Of a stretch of 64,000 nucleotides of DNA, positions 19,519 to 28,191 are shown one piece after another. Position 1 is the first letter of the stretch. Each line of letters starts with the position of its first letter. Made by a program: the position numbers and the translations under genes. This DNA comes from Salinilacustrithrix flava. Its GTDB lineage: Bacteria > Actinomycetota > Acidimicrobiia > Acidimicrobiales > Salinilacustritrichaceae. The stretch is taken from contig NZ_CP133888.1 in assembly GCF_041228405.1 (NCBI RefSeq), forward strand, positions 2,790,001 through 2,854,000, written 5' to 3'. Below the pieces are notes generated by a model. It had not been told where the DNA came from, searched no databases, and was given only the letters and a program-made list of their open reading frames with translations.

Positions 19519-20429
19519 GCCCCGGCGACGGCCCGCTGGACCATCACCCCGATGTCCAGCGACCTGGCCCGCTCCTGGTCCTCCCGGTACTTCAGCACCG
19601 CGCCGAGCGTCTGGGTGGCCAGCTCGGCGTCGAGCGTCGTCGCGCCGAGCGCGACCAGCGCCTCGGTCCAGTCGATGGTCTCGGCCACCCCCGGGGGCTT
19701 GTGCAGGTCGGCGCCCCGCAGCGCCTGGGTGAGCCGGGCGACCTGCTCCACGAGCCGGCCCGCCGCATCGGGCACCCGGGCCCGGACGATGGCGGTCTCG
19801 CGTGCGAGGTCGGGGTGGTCGAGCCAGTGGTAGTAGCACCGGCGCTTCAGGGCATCGTGCACCTCGCGGGTGCGGTTCGAGGTGATGACCACCACCGGCG
19901 GGTGCTCGGCGGTGATGGTGCCGAGCTCGGGGATGGTGACCGACCAGTCGGACAGCACCTCGAGCAGGAACGCCTCGAACTCGTCGTCGGCCCGGTCGAC
20001 CTCGTCGATCAGCAGCACCGACGGGCTGGTGCGCAGGGCGGCGAGGAGCGGACGGGCGAGGAGGAAGTCCTCGCCGTACACCGCCCGCATCACCTCGTCG
20101 GCGTCCACGTCGGCGTGCTCGGTGGCCCGCAGGTGCAGGAGCTGGCGGGGGAAGTCCCAGTCGTAGAGCGCCTCGGCCGAGTCGATCCCCTCGTAGCACT
20201 GGAGGCGCAGCAGGGGCGCGTCGAGCAGGGCTGCCAGGGTCTTGGCCACCTCCGTCTTGCCGACCCCGGGATCCCCTTCGAGGAACAGCGGTCGCGAGAG
20301 GCGCAGCGCCAGGAAGGCGGCGATGGCCAGGCCGTCGTCGGCGAGGTAGCGCAGATCCGCCAGCCGATCGCGCAGATCGGCCGGCGTCTCCACGCCCGCG
20401 GGCAGCAGCCCGGTCGGCGCCGGGCTCAA
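19515..20429 (-). CDS. coxD: MoxR-family AAA+ ATPase, CoxD-like
   Basis: AAA+ ATPase of 304 residues. Walker A is GDPGVGKTE, Walker B VLLIDEVDRAD, sensor 1 VVITSNRTREVHDALKRRC, followed by the arginine-rich lid region. MoxR proteins act as chaperones for metal-cofactor assembly, usually with a VWA partner encoded next door, as here. The start is not certain: TTG 20429 overlaps the upstream stop (TTGA) and is used; GTG 20393 is an alternative about 12 codons downstream. It is cotranscribed with coxS-L-M. Confidence 0.88.
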   Translation of the reverse strand: MSPAPTGLLPAGVETPADLRDRLADLRYLADDGLAIAAFLALRLSRPLFLEGDPGVGKTEVAKTLAALLDAPLLRLQCYEGIDSAEALYDWDFPRQLLHLRATEHADVDADEVMRAVYGEDFLLARPLLAALRTSPSVLLIDEVDRADDEFEAFLLEVLSDWSVTIPELGTITAEHPPVVVITSNRTREVHDALKRRCYYHWLDHPDLARETAIVRARVPDAAGRLVEQVARLTQALRGADLHKPPGVAETIDWTEALVALGATTLDAELATQTLGAVLKYREDQERARSLDIGVMVQRAVAGA

Positions 20430-21277
20430 CCGGTGGCTCGGGCCACGGCTCGAGCCGACAGCACCCGCGCCAGGTGCTGGCGGTAGTCGGGCTGGGCCGA
20501 AAGGTCGGCCGGCGGGCTGGTGCCGTCGGCGGCGTGCTGGCACGCCGCCCGGATGGCGTCCTCGGTGCGGTCGGCGCCGGCGAGCGCCTCCTCGCTGGCC
20601 GTCGCTCGCACCGGCACCGCGCCCATGTTGGTGAGCCCGATCCGGGCTTCGGCGACCGACCCGTTCTCCCGGCGGACCAGCGCGGCCACGCCGACGATGG
20701 CCCACGCCTGGGCGACGCGGTTGAACTTCTCGTAGGCGAAGCCCCAGCCGTCGTGCTTGGGGATCCGGACCTCGACCAGGACCTCGTCGGCTGCCAGGGC
20801 GGTCTCCAGGTAGCCCTGGAAGAAGTCCGCAGCCGCGATCTCCCGGCGTCCGCCGGGGCCCTGGGCCACGAAGGTGCCTTCCAGCGCCGACACGACGGCC
20901 GGCAGGTCACCGGCCGAGTCGCCGTGGGCGGTGGCCCCGCCGATGGTGCCCCGGTGCCGCACCTGGGCGTCGCCGACCATGGACGTGGCCTCGGCCAGCA
21001 GGCCGCAGTGCTGGCGGACGAGCGGGTCGTGCACGATCTCGTGGTGCGTGGTGCCCGCCCCGATGGCCAGGTGGTCACCGGCGTCGCGGACGCCGCGCAG
21101 CTCCTCGACCCGGCCGATGTCGACCACCATCGCCGGCACGGCGAAGCGCAGCTTCATCAGGGGCAGCAGGCTGTGTCCGCCGGCGAGCACCTTGGCGTCG
21201 TCGCCGTGCTCGGCGAGGGTCGAGACGACCTCGTCGACCGAGGTCGGGGCCACGTAGTCGAACGATGCGGGGATCAC
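20426..21277 (-). CDS. coxM: FAD-binding medium subunit, CoxM-like
   Basis: FAD subunit of a xanthine-oxidase-family molybdenum hydroxylase, 283 residues. It passes electrons from the iron-sulfur subunit to an acceptor. The FAD-binding motifs are AGGHSLLPLMKLR near residue 33 and TIGGATAHGDSAGDLP near residue 110; the C-terminal domain follows. GTG 21277 overlaps the coxL stop as GTGA. The gene order small-large-medium is that commonly seen for form II CO-dehydrogenase-like clusters, whereas form I is usually medium-small-large. Confidence 0.92.
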   Translation of the reverse strand: MIPASFDYVAPTSVDEVVSTLAEHGDDAKVLAGGHSLLPLMKLRFAVPAMVVDIGRVEELRGVRDAGDHLAIGAGTTHHEIVHDPLVRQHCGLLAEATSMVGDAQVRHRGTIGGATAHGDSAGDLPAVVSALEGTFVAQGPGGRREIAAADFFQGYLETALAADEVLVEVRIPKHDGWGFAYEKFNRVAQAWAIVGVAALVRRENGSVAEARIGLTNMGAVPVRATASEEALAGADRTEDAIRAACQHAADGTSPPADLSAQPDYRQHLARVLSARAVARATG

Positions 21278-23655
21278 TGCGCACCACCCTTCTGTCCGGA
21301 CTGGATCGCTCGCCAGACGCGCTCGGGCGTGCAGGGCATCTCCACGTCGTGGACGCCGTACGGGCGCAGCGCATCGACGACGGCGTTGACCACCGCCGGC
21401 GTCGAGGCGATGGTGCCGGCCTCGCCGACCCCCTTGACGCCGAGCTCGTTGGCCGCCGGCGTCTCGGTGCGATCGGTCGTGAACGAGGGCAGGTCGGGCG
21501 CGGCCGGCACCAGGTAGTCCACCAGGGTGCCGGTGACCAGGTTGCCGTCGTCGTCGTAGACGACGCCCTCGTAGAGCGCCTGGGCGATCCCCTGGGCGAT
21601 GCCGCCGTGGACCTGCCCCTCCACGATCTGGGGGTTGATGACCTTGCCCACGTCGTCCACGGCGACGTAGGTGCGGATGGACGTGTGGCCCGTCTCGGTG
21701 TCGATCTCCACGGCGCAGAGGTGGGTGCCGTGGGGATAGGAGAAGTTCTCCGGGTCGAAGATGGCGTGCCCGGTGAGGTCCGGCTCCATGTCCTCGGGGT
21801 AGTCGTGCGCCGCGAAGATGGCCAGCGCCAGCTCCTGGATCGACTTGGACGCATCGGGCGAGCCCTTCACCGAGAAGGTGCCGTCGGCGAACTCGATGTC
21901 GTCCTCGGAGGCCTCGAGCAGGTGGGCGGCCAGCTTCCGGGCCTTGTCGACGACCTTCCCGGCTGCCTTCTGGAGGGCGATGCCGCCCACCACCAGCGAC
22001 CGGGAGCCGTAGGTGTCGAGGCCCATCGGGGAGACCTGGGTGTCGCCGTGGAGCACCTCGATGTCGTCGAAGGGCACGCCGAGGGCGGATGACGTGATCT
22101 GGCTGAGCGTCGTCTCGTGGCCCTGGCCGTGGGGCGAGGAGCCGGTGACGACCTGGACCTTGCCCGACGGCAGCATCCGGACGGTTGCCGCCTCCCATCC
22201 GCCCGCGCCGTAGTCGAGCTGGCCCAGCACCCGGGAGGGGGCGAGGCCGCACATCTCGGTGAAGGTGGAGATGCCGATGCCGAGCTGGATCCGGTCACCG
22301 TCGGCTCGACGCTGCGCCTGCTCGGCCCGCAGGCCCTCGTAGTCGAACAGCTCCATCGCCCGGGCCGTGGCCGCCTCGTAGTTGCCCGAGTCGTAGGTGA
22401 GCCCGGCGACCATCTCGTAGGGGAACTCCTCGTGGGTGATCCAGTTCAGCTTCCGGAGCTCCATCGGGTCCATGTCGAGCTCGTCCGCGAGCTCGTCCAT
22501 GATCCGCTCGATGGCGAAGGTCGCCTCCGGCCGTCCGGCGCCCCGGTAGGCGTCGGTGGGCGTCTTGGTCGTGAACACGCCGGTGCAGTTGAAGCGGTAC
22601 GCGTCCATCTTGTAGATCGCCGGGTACATGAAGGCCCCGAGGATGGGCACGCCGGGCGTGACCAGCATCAGGTAGGCGCCCATGTCGGCCAGCAGGTCGA
22701 CCTTCAGCCCGAGCAGCTTGCCGTCCTTGGTGGCGGCGATCTCGATGTCCTGGATCTGGCCGCGACCGTGGTGCATCGTCAGGTTCGTCTCGGACCGGGT
22801 CTCGGTCCACTTCACCGGGCGGCCGAGGCGCTTGGCGACCAGCAGGGCGATGACCTCCTCGCCGGTGACCTGCAGCTTGGCGCCGAAGCCACCGCCCACG
22901 TCGGGGGCGATGACCCGGATCTTGTGCTCGGGCATGCCCGTGACGACCGCGAGCATCGTGCGCAGGATGTGGGGGATCTGGGTGGCCGAGTAGATGGTGA
23001 AGTCGCCCGAGGCCGCCTGGGGGATGCACAGGACCGCACGGGGCTCGATCGGCGTCGGCAGCAGGCGCTGCTGGATGAACCGGCGCTTCACGACCACGTC
23101 GGCCCCGGCGAAGGTCTCGTCGATGTCGGCGCCCGTGGGCATCGAGAAGAAGAACGCCTTGTTCGTGCCCTCGTCCTCGTGGAGCACGACCTCGTCGGTG
23201 AGGGACTGCTCCATGTCGACCACGGCCGGCAGCGGCTCGTAGTCCACGAGCACCGTCTCGGCGGCATCGACCGCGCTGGCTCGGTCCCGGGCCACCACGA
23301 CGGCCACCGGGTCACCGGCGAAGCGGACCTTGCCGACGGCGATGGGTGGGTGGGCGGGGTGCACCATGTCCGGGGTCACCGGCCACGCGCAGGGCAGGGT
23401 CGGGCACTCCTCGGCGAAGTCGGCGCCGGTGAACACGCCCACCACGTTCGGCATGCCGGCGGCCTCGGAGGTGTCGATCGAACCGATGCGGGCGTGCGCC
23501 ATCGTGGCGCGCACGAAGGCCATGTGCAGCGTGCCCACCGGGGCGAGGTTGTCGGTCCAGGTCGTCTGACCGGTGACGAGGTGGGCGTCCTCCTTGCGCC
23601 ACGGCGCGGTGCCCACGCCGCCGACGTCGGCCGGGCGGTCGTCGATGACGGTCAT
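21274..23655 (-). CDS. coxL: molybdopterin-binding large subunit, form II CoxL-like
   Basis: Catalytic Mo-pyranopterin subunit of 793 residues, full length for the family. The active-site loop at about residues 369-375 reads AYRGAGR, the form II signature; form I CO dehydrogenases have AYRCSFR with the copper-binding Cys, which is absent. Other motifs are DVGGGFGAK near 252, GQGHETTLSQI, and GVKGVGEAGTI with the catalytic Glu near the C-terminus. So it may oxidise a substrate other than CO. ATG 23655 has an AGGAGG ribosome-binding site and overlaps the coxS stop (ATGA). Confidence 0.93.
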   Translation of the reverse strand: MTVIDDRPADVGGVGTAPWRKEDAHLVTGQTTWTDNLAPVGTLHMAFVRATMAHARIGSIDTSEAAGMPNVVGVFTGADFAEECPTLPCAWPVTPDMVHPAHPPIAVGKVRFAGDPVAVVVARDRASAVDAAETVLVDYEPLPAVVDMEQSLTDEVVLHEDEGTNKAFFFSMPTGADIDETFAGADVVVKRRFIQQRLLPTPIEPRAVLCIPQAASGDFTIYSATQIPHILRTMLAVVTGMPEHKIRVIAPDVGGGFGAKLQVTGEEVIALLVAKRLGRPVKWTETRSETNLTMHHGRGQIQDIEIAATKDGKLLGLKVDLLADMGAYLMLVTPGVPILGAFMYPAIYKMDAYRFNCTGVFTTKTPTDAYRGAGRPEATFAIERIMDELADELDMDPMELRKLNWITHEEFPYEMVAGLTYDSGNYEAATARAMELFDYEGLRAEQAQRRADGDRIQLGIGISTFTEMCGLAPSRVLGQLDYGAGGWEAATVRMLPSGKVQVVTGSSPHGQGHETTLSQITSSALGVPFDDIEVLHGDTQVSPMGLDTYGSRSLVVGGIALQKAAGKVVDKARKLAAHLLEASEDDIEFADGTFSVKGSPDASKSIQELALAIFAAHDYPEDMEPDLTGHAIFDPENFSYPHGTHLCAVEIDTETGHTSIRTYVAVDDVGKVINPQIVEGQVHGGIAQGIAQALYEGVVYDDDGNLVTGTLVDYLVPAAPDLPSFTTDRTETPAANELGVKGVGEAGTIASTPAVVNAVVDALRPYGVHDVEMPCTPERVWRAIQSGQKGGAQ

Positions 23656-24161
23656 GCCGGCACCTCCTGGCTCTTGGTCGACCCTTGGCGGATCTGCACG
23701 GCGGCGGCCCGGACCGCCTTCACGATGTTCTGGTAGCCGGTGCAGCGGCAGAGGTTGCCCTCCAGGCCGTGGCGGACCTCGTCGTCGCTCGGATCGGGGT
23801 TCTCGGCGAGCAGGTCGAGGCTGGCCATGATCATGCCGGGGGTGCAGTAGCCGCACTGGAGCGCGTGGGCCTCGTGGAACGCCTGCTGGAGCGGGTGCAG
23901 CGACCCCTCTCCGTCCCAGGTGTCGGCCAGGCCCTGGATGGTCAGCACCTCCCGTCCGTCGGCCTGGATCGCCAGCATGGTGCACGACTTCACGGACTGG
24001 CCGTCGACGTGCACGGTGCAGGCCCCGCAGTTGGAGGTGTCGCACCCCACGTTGGTGCCGGTGAGCCCGAGCGCCTCGCGCAGGTGGTGCACGAGCAGCG
24101 TGCGCGGCTCGACGTCGTCGGTGTAGTCCGTCCCGTCGACGGTCACGGTGATCCTTGCCAT
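23652..24161 (-). CDS. coxS: 2Fe-2S small subunit, CoxS-like
   Basis: Iron-sulfur subunit of 169 residues that relays electrons between the molybdenum site and FAD. The N-terminal plant-type ferredoxin cluster ligands are in CDTSNCGACTVHVDG plus a later SC; the C-terminal cluster ligands are in CGYCTPGM and CRCTGY. ATG 24161 is used because a GGGGGGA run lies just upstream; ATG 24173, four codons earlier, is the alternative. It is the first gene of the minus-strand operon coxS-coxL-coxM-MoxR-VWA. A strong hairpin upstream (24298-24327) separates it from the preceding gene. Confidence 0.93.
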   Translation of the reverse strand: MARITVTVDGTDYTDDVEPRTLLVHHLREALGLTGTNVGCDTSNCGACTVHVDGQSVKSCTMLAIQADGREVLTIQGLADTWDGEGSLHPLQQAFHEAHALQCGYCTPGMIMASLDLLAENPDPSDDEVRHGLEGNLCRCTGYQNIVKAVRAAAVQIRQGSTKSQEVPA

Positions 24162-24297
24162 GCGTCCCCCCATGGGCTGCGGTTCGTCCGGGGCACCGGA
24201 GCGGCCCCCGCTTGACGGTCCGATGGCGTCCCCTCCACCGGCCCGACGCCACTGAACCACATCCCCGCGATCCGTGCTCGTCGCGCGCCGGACGCGA

Positions 24298-24327
24298 CGA
24301 TCCCCCGCCACGGGGGGCGGGGGATCG
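24298..24327 (-). terminator. strong hairpin between unknown gene and coxS
   Basis: A perfect 12-bp inverted repeat CGATCCCCCGCC / GGCGGGGGATCG surrounds a 6-base loop. It lies 35 bp downstream of the minus-strand gene ending at 24362 and 137 bp upstream of coxS, so it most likely terminates the former. No long U tract follows. Confidence 0.65.
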
Positions 24328-24361
24328 GTCGGTCGTTCAGGTTCGAGCCCTCAGCGGGTGG

Positions 24362-24724
24362 TCAGGACGGCGAGGAGACCTCGGTGGTGTCGTCCTCGGA
24401 GTCGTTCATGTCGACACCCCGGAGGGCGAGGTCGATGAGCAGGTCGTCGAAGACCTCCTTCATCTCGCCGCGGTAGCGCAGCTGGATCTCGTTGCTGTCG
24501 CGGTAGCGGCCGAAGACGCTGTTGGCCTCGAGCACCTCGAGCCCGGCGGAGCGGGAGCTGCGCACGCGGTCGGAGGCGAGGATGAACAGATCGGCGTGGT
24601 CGGCGTGGACCGATGCGAGCTCCTCCAGCGCAGCGAGGACGAGGCTCTCCTCGATGGTGCCGGGGAGGCCACCACGGTCGTCAGCCTCGAGGCCGAGCGT
24701 CTTGGCGGTCGTGAGCACGTGCAT
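24362..24724 (-). CDS. hypothetical protein
   Basis: Acidic, soluble protein of 120 residues that I do not recognise. It has no signal peptide or membrane segment. The middle part (TIEESLVLAALEELASVHADHADLFILASDRVR) is predicted helical, the end (DMNDSEDDTTEVSSPS) is a disordered acidic tail. ATG 24724 is chosen because of a good AGGAGG ribosome-binding site 5-6 bases upstream; the frame continues to 24883 but without such a signal. It has its own hairpin terminator downstream. About 185 bp upstream, before the reductase gene, hold no recognisable feature. Confidence 0.65.
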   Translation of the reverse strand: MHVLTTAKTLGLEADDRGGLPGTIEESLVLAALEELASVHADHADLFILASDRVRSSRSAGLEVLEANSVFGRYRDSNEIQLRYRGEMKEVFDDLLIDLALRGVDMNDSEDDTTEVSSPS

Positions 24725-24910
24725 CAGTTCCTCCTGTCCGGAATCGTGTTGCCACGATGCCCGCGTACGTCGGTGGACACAACCTGCCCCGCATTGCAGT
24801 GCAGTGAATCCTGTCGCAGCGATCTCCTGCACGGGGCCGGTCTCCTCCGAGGCTAGGCCCTCGGCGCCGGTCTGCTGCACCACCCCGGTGTCGCAGCCGC
24901 CACAGCGGCG

Positions 24911-25675
24911 TCAGGCCATGGCGTGGTGGCCCCCGTCGACCTGGAGGATCTCGCCGGTGATGGCGCGGGCCAGGTCCGACAGCAGGAAGCAGATCGCATC
25001 GGCCACCGGCCCGGCGTCGTGGGGGTCCCACCCCAGCGGCGCCCGCTGCTCCCAGGAGTCGAGGAGCAGCTCGAAGCCCGGGATCGCCGAGGCCGCACGG
25101 GTCTCGAGCGGTCCGGCGGCGACGAGGTTCGACCGCACGCGCCGAGGGCCGAGCTCTCGTGCCAGGTAGCGGTTCGCGCCCTCCAGCGCGCTCTTGCACA
25201 CGCCCATCCAGTTGTAGGTCGGCCAGGCGCGGGAGGCGTCGAAGTCGAGCCCGACCAGGCTGGCCCCGGTCGGCGGGGCCGCGTCGGCGAGCAGCTGGCC
25301 GAGCCCGACGTAGGTGTGCACGCTGGTCCGGAACGCCAGCTCGACCGCCTCCGCCGGCACCCCGGTGACCGATCCGAGCGCCGCCTTGGGCGCGAACGCG
25401 ATGGCGTGGAGGGCGCCGTCGAGCCCCCCGAGCTCGTCACGCACCCAGGTCGCGACGGCGTCGAGGTCGGCAGGGGAGGTGGCGTCCATCGCCAGCACGG
25501 CCACGTCGGCGTCGATGCCGGCCGCTGCGTCCCGAGCACCCTCGAGGTCGCGCGGCATGGCGGTGGTCACCACGGTGGCGCCGAGCTCGTGGGCCCGGGC
25601 GGCCGTGGCATGGGCGATGCTGCCTGCGTTCGCGATGCCCGTGACGAGGATGCGCTTGCCGTCGAGCACGGTCAC
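24911..25675 (-). CDS. fabI: enoyl-ACP reductase, InhA/FabI-like
   Basis: NADH-dependent enoyl-acyl carrier protein reductase of the short-chain dehydrogenase fold, 254 residues, last reduction of fatty-acid elongation. The N-terminal strand RILVTGIANAGSIAHATA matches the cofactor-binding loop of InhA/FabI. The catalytic pair lies in YNWMGVCKSALEGANRYLARELG (Tyr and Lys spaced as Tyr-x6-Lys), and VRSNLVAAGPLETRAASAIPGF is the substrate-binding loop, close to InhA. GTG 25675 gives VTVLDGKRILVTG, as expected; the extra upstream codons to 25750 are unlikely. It diverges from the winged-helix gene at 25810. Confidence 0.88.
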   Translation of the reverse strand: MTVLDGKRILVTGIANAGSIAHATAARAHELGATVVTTAMPRDLEGARDAAAGIDADVAVLAMDATSPADLDAVATWVRDELGGLDGALHAIAFAPKAALGSVTGVPAEAVELAFRTSVHTYVGLGQLLADAAPPTGASLVGLDFDASRAWPTYNWMGVCKSALEGANRYLARELGPRRVRSNLVAAGPLETRAASAIPGFELLLDSWEQRAPLGWDPHDAGPVADAICFLLSDLARAITGEILQVDGGHHAMA

Positions 25676-25809
25676 ATCGAGCTCGGACGGGCGCAGATCG
25701 ATGCCGGAATCATGCTGCGCATGTTGACGGCCAGCGGGGATGCCGGTCAAGCGATGCCGGCATCCTGGTACCGGATTCGCGTGACCGGTGTCGGGGCTAC
25801 GATGGCCCC

Positions 25810-26112
25810 GTGGCCACCGAGACGGCGTCGTGGACGTTCCTGACGAACCACGGCCACGTGCTCGTGTGCATCGCCACCAACACCGAGGTGCGGATCAGCG
25901 AGATCGCCGACCAGGTCGGCATCGGCGAGCGGGCTGCGCAGGGGATCGTGACCGACCTCGTGGAGGGCGGCTACGTCACCCGCACCCGGGTGGGGCGACG
26001 GAACCACTACGTCGTGAACACCGACCTCCCGCTGCGGCATCCCCTGGAGCGGGACCACGCGATCGGTGAGCTCCTGCGCGCGGTCGCCTCGCCGTCGCCC
26101 GCCGAGGACTGA
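25810..26112 (+). CDS. winged-helix DNA-binding regulator
   Basis: Small protein of 100 residues built around one winged-helix domain: ISEIADQVGIGERAAQGIVTDLVEGGYVTRTRVGRRNHYVVN is a helix-turn-helix followed by a wing. It resembles MarR- or ArsR-type regulators without an effector domain. GTG 25810 is preceded by TACGAT at 25798-25803 with six bases between, the arrangement of a leaderless actinobacterial start. It is followed 9 bp later by the endonuclease V homologue, so the two are probably one transcript; whether it regulates that gene or the divergent fabI is unknown. Confidence 0.8.
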   Translation: MATETASWTFLTNHGHVLVCIATNTEVRISEIADQVGIGERAAQGIVTDLVEGGYVTRTRVGRRNHYVVNTDLPLRHPLERDHAIGELLRAVASPSPAED

Positions 26113-26121
26113 TCGCAGGCC

Positions 26122-26940
26122 ATGTCCGCGACCACGCCGCGGTCTGGATCGGGCGGGGCGGTGCTCGGGTGGCCCATCGATGACGCCGAGCTGCGCGCGC
26201 TGCAGCACCAGCTGGCGCAGCGGGCTGACCTCGCCCGTGCGCAGGACCGCGTCGTCGTGTCGGGCGAGATGCTGCTGGGCGGTTGCTTCGTGGCGTTCGC
26301 GCGAGGCGAAGCCGGCCCCGGGCACCCGGGCGACCGCGCCTGGGCTGCCGCCGTGACGTGGCATCCGACGGAGCGGATCCGGGACGAGGGGGAGGCGCTC
26401 CGGGGTCGGTCCCATGCACGGGGCCCGCGCGTGGCGCGGGACACCGCCGAGCAGGTCGTCGTGCGCGACACCGTCCCTGCGCCGTACCGAGCCGGGCTGC
26501 TCGCCGAGCGGGAAGGCCCGATCCTCGAGCGTGCGGTCGGCGCGCTGGCCACGCCGCCTGATGTCTTGCTGGTGGACGCCACGGGCGTCGACCACCCCCG
26601 ACGAGCGGGCCTGGCCATCCACCTCGGGGCCGTGCTCGGCGTCCCGACGGTCGGCGTGACCCACCGCGTCCTGCGCGCGACCCAGCCGGCGCAACCGGCA
26701 CGGCGACGGGGATCGTCGGCGCCGGTGGTGCTGGGGGACGAGGTGGTCGGCCACCTCGTGCGGACGCGGGACGATGCGAAGCCGGTGGTGGCCCATGCCG
26801 GCTGGCGGACCGACGCCGACGATGCCCGGGAGGTCGTGCTGCTCGCATCGACCCCCGCCTCCCGCACCCCGGTCCCGCTGGGCGAGGCCCGCCGGGTCGC
26901 CCGGGAGGCGCGTGCCATCGCCTCGGGCGAGTGGGGCTGA
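26122..26940 (+). CDS. divergent endonuclease V family protein
   Basis: Endonuclease V homologue of 272 residues; normal members nick DNA or RNA next to inosine. The family core is clear: PYRAGLLAEREGPIL (with the metal-binding Glu) and VDATGVDHPRRAGLAIHLGAVLGVPTVGV (with a metal-binding Asp). By comparison with E. coli Nfi as I remember it, the first catalytic Asp (D35 in AGADVGF) aligns with Phe in LGGCFVAF, and the His of GHR aligns with Trp in AGWRT. So it may lack the usual nuclease activity. It sits behind a winged-helix gene and ends next to the convergent methyltransferase gene. Confidence 0.75.
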   Translation: MSATTPRSGSGGAVLGWPIDDAELRALQHQLAQRADLARAQDRVVVSGEMLLGGCFVAFARGEAGPGHPGDRAWAAAVTWHPTERIRDEGEALRGRSHARGPRVARDTAEQVVVRDTVPAPYRAGLLAEREGPILERAVGALATPPDVLLVDATGVDHPRRAGLAIHLGAVLGVPTVGVTHRVLRATQPAQPARRRGSSAPVVLGDEVVGHLVRTRDDAKPVVAHAGWRTDADDAREVVLLASTPASRTPVPLGEARRVAREARAIASGEWG

Positions 26941-26950
26941 CGTCGTCCCC

Positions 26951-27970
26951 TCAGGCGGCGGTGACGCTCCAGGTGGACGCGTCGACGAGCCGGCCGAGGT
27001 CCACCGAGAGGCGCAGCGCCTCACCTGCAGCGATCTCGCGATCGAGGCGGAACATGCGGTTCCCCCAGCTGGTGTTCGTCGCCAGGGGGGAGGTCGTCAG
27101 GGTCACCTCGTCGTCGAAGATCGCCTCGAACCAGACGCACGCGCCGTCGACGATGGCGTCGGCGTCGGCCGTGCGCTCGACGACGTGCTGGGTCGGCAGC
27201 GAGTCGAGGCCGTCCAGGGTCTGGAGGTCGAGCTCGAGGACGGGCTGCGGTGTGCCGATGGTCCTGGCGACGGAGCCGGGGCGGACCCAGAGCTGTTCGT
27301 TGCGGCCGGTGTCGAACCGGGCGGCGATCGGCGATCGCTCCATCGCCGAGAGGTCGATGCCCTCCGGCAGCTCGATGTTCCAGAAGCGGCGGACCCGCAT
27401 GGCCTCGTGCATCGAGATCGGTTCGACGAAGAGCCGGAACCGCGCGGGGAGGATGCGGCCGCCGGGGCGCAGGACCCGGTCGCGCAGGTCGAGCACGTTC
27501 TGGACCATGTTCTCGTTGAAGAGCTCATCGCCCATCTGCTCGTGGAGCACGAGGTCGATCGGCTCGGGGGGCGAGAACTCCCGGCTGTTGGCCTGGACGA
27601 ACTCGATGTTGGTGAACCCGTTGTGGCGGGCGAGCTCCCGGGCCACCTCGATCACGTCCCCGTGCTCGACGGCGTACACCTTGCCGGCCCCGGCCCGGCT
27701 GGCCAGGAAGGCGAGCAGCCCGGTGCCGCTGCCGAGGTCGACGACCACGTCACCGGCGGCGACGTTGCGTGCGATCGCCCGGTGGTACGCCTCGACCCGG
27801 ACCGAGTCGCTGAGCATCTCCTCGTGCTCGGCGAGCCCGCCGAAGTTGGTCTCGTTCATCAGGTCGTAGACGAGGTCCATGAGGCGGTCGCTCGACGCCA
27901 CCCGTTCGGCTGCGAACCCGACGGCCGATCGGACGGCCCTGGTCGCCACCCGGCGCGCTCGCTCCCGCAT
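26951..27970 (-). CDS. PRMT-like protein arginine methyltransferase homologue
   Basis: SAM-dependent methyltransferase of 339 residues with the layout of protein arginine methyltransferases. An N-terminal HEEMLSDSVRVEAYHRAI precedes motif I VVVDLGSGTGLLAFLASRAGA and the acidic post-I AVEHGD. The double-Glu loop HEQMGDELFNENM has both Glu residues of the PRMT active site, and RDRVLRPGGRILP follows. NTSWGNRMF near the C-terminus corresponds to the THW loop with Ser for His. True PRMT-type enzymes are uncommon in bacteria, so the substrate is open. ATG 27970; it converges on the endonuclease V gene. Confidence 0.78.
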   Translation of the reverse strand: MRERARRVATRAVRSAVGFAAERVASSDRLMDLVYDLMNETNFGGLAEHEEMLSDSVRVEAYHRAIARNVAAGDVVVDLGSGTGLLAFLASRAGAGKVYAVEHGDVIEVARELARHNGFTNIEFVQANSREFSPPEPIDLVLHEQMGDELFNENMVQNVLDLRDRVLRPGGRILPARFRLFVEPISMHEAMRVRRFWNIELPEGIDLSAMERSPIAARFDTGRNEQLWVRPGSVARTIGTPQPVLELDLQTLDGLDSLPTQHVVERTADADAIVDGACVWFEAIFDDEVTLTTSPLATNTSWGNRMFRLDREIAAGEALRLSVDLGRLVDASTWSVTAA

Positions 27971-28121
27971 GGGACGAGGCTAGGGGTGCGTGCCGAGCGG
28001 GGCGGAACCGACCCGTGGCCGGCAGGGGCGCACCGCAACGTGATCGCAACAGCACGTGGCTGCGGACCGCCAGGAGGTCAGGATGGTGCCATCCGCTGTT
28101 CACAGGCCGTTGGCCGTGCGC

Positions 28122-28153
28122 CCGTTGACGTGCCCCGTCCACGTCCGTAACGT
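28122..28153 (+). promoter_or_regulatory. predicted promoter of small ORF at 28192
   Basis: TTGACG at 28125-28130 and TAACGT at 28148-28153 are separated by 17 bp, the ideal spacing for a primary sigma promoter, 38 bp ahead of the ATG at 28192. A short palindrome GGATGG TG CCATCC lies at 28081-28094, upstream of the -35 element. The rest of the 27971-28121 gap shows nothing further. Confidence 0.5.
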
Positions 28154-28191
28154 GATCGACACATAGTTCGAACCGAGCAGGGGGACCCGTC

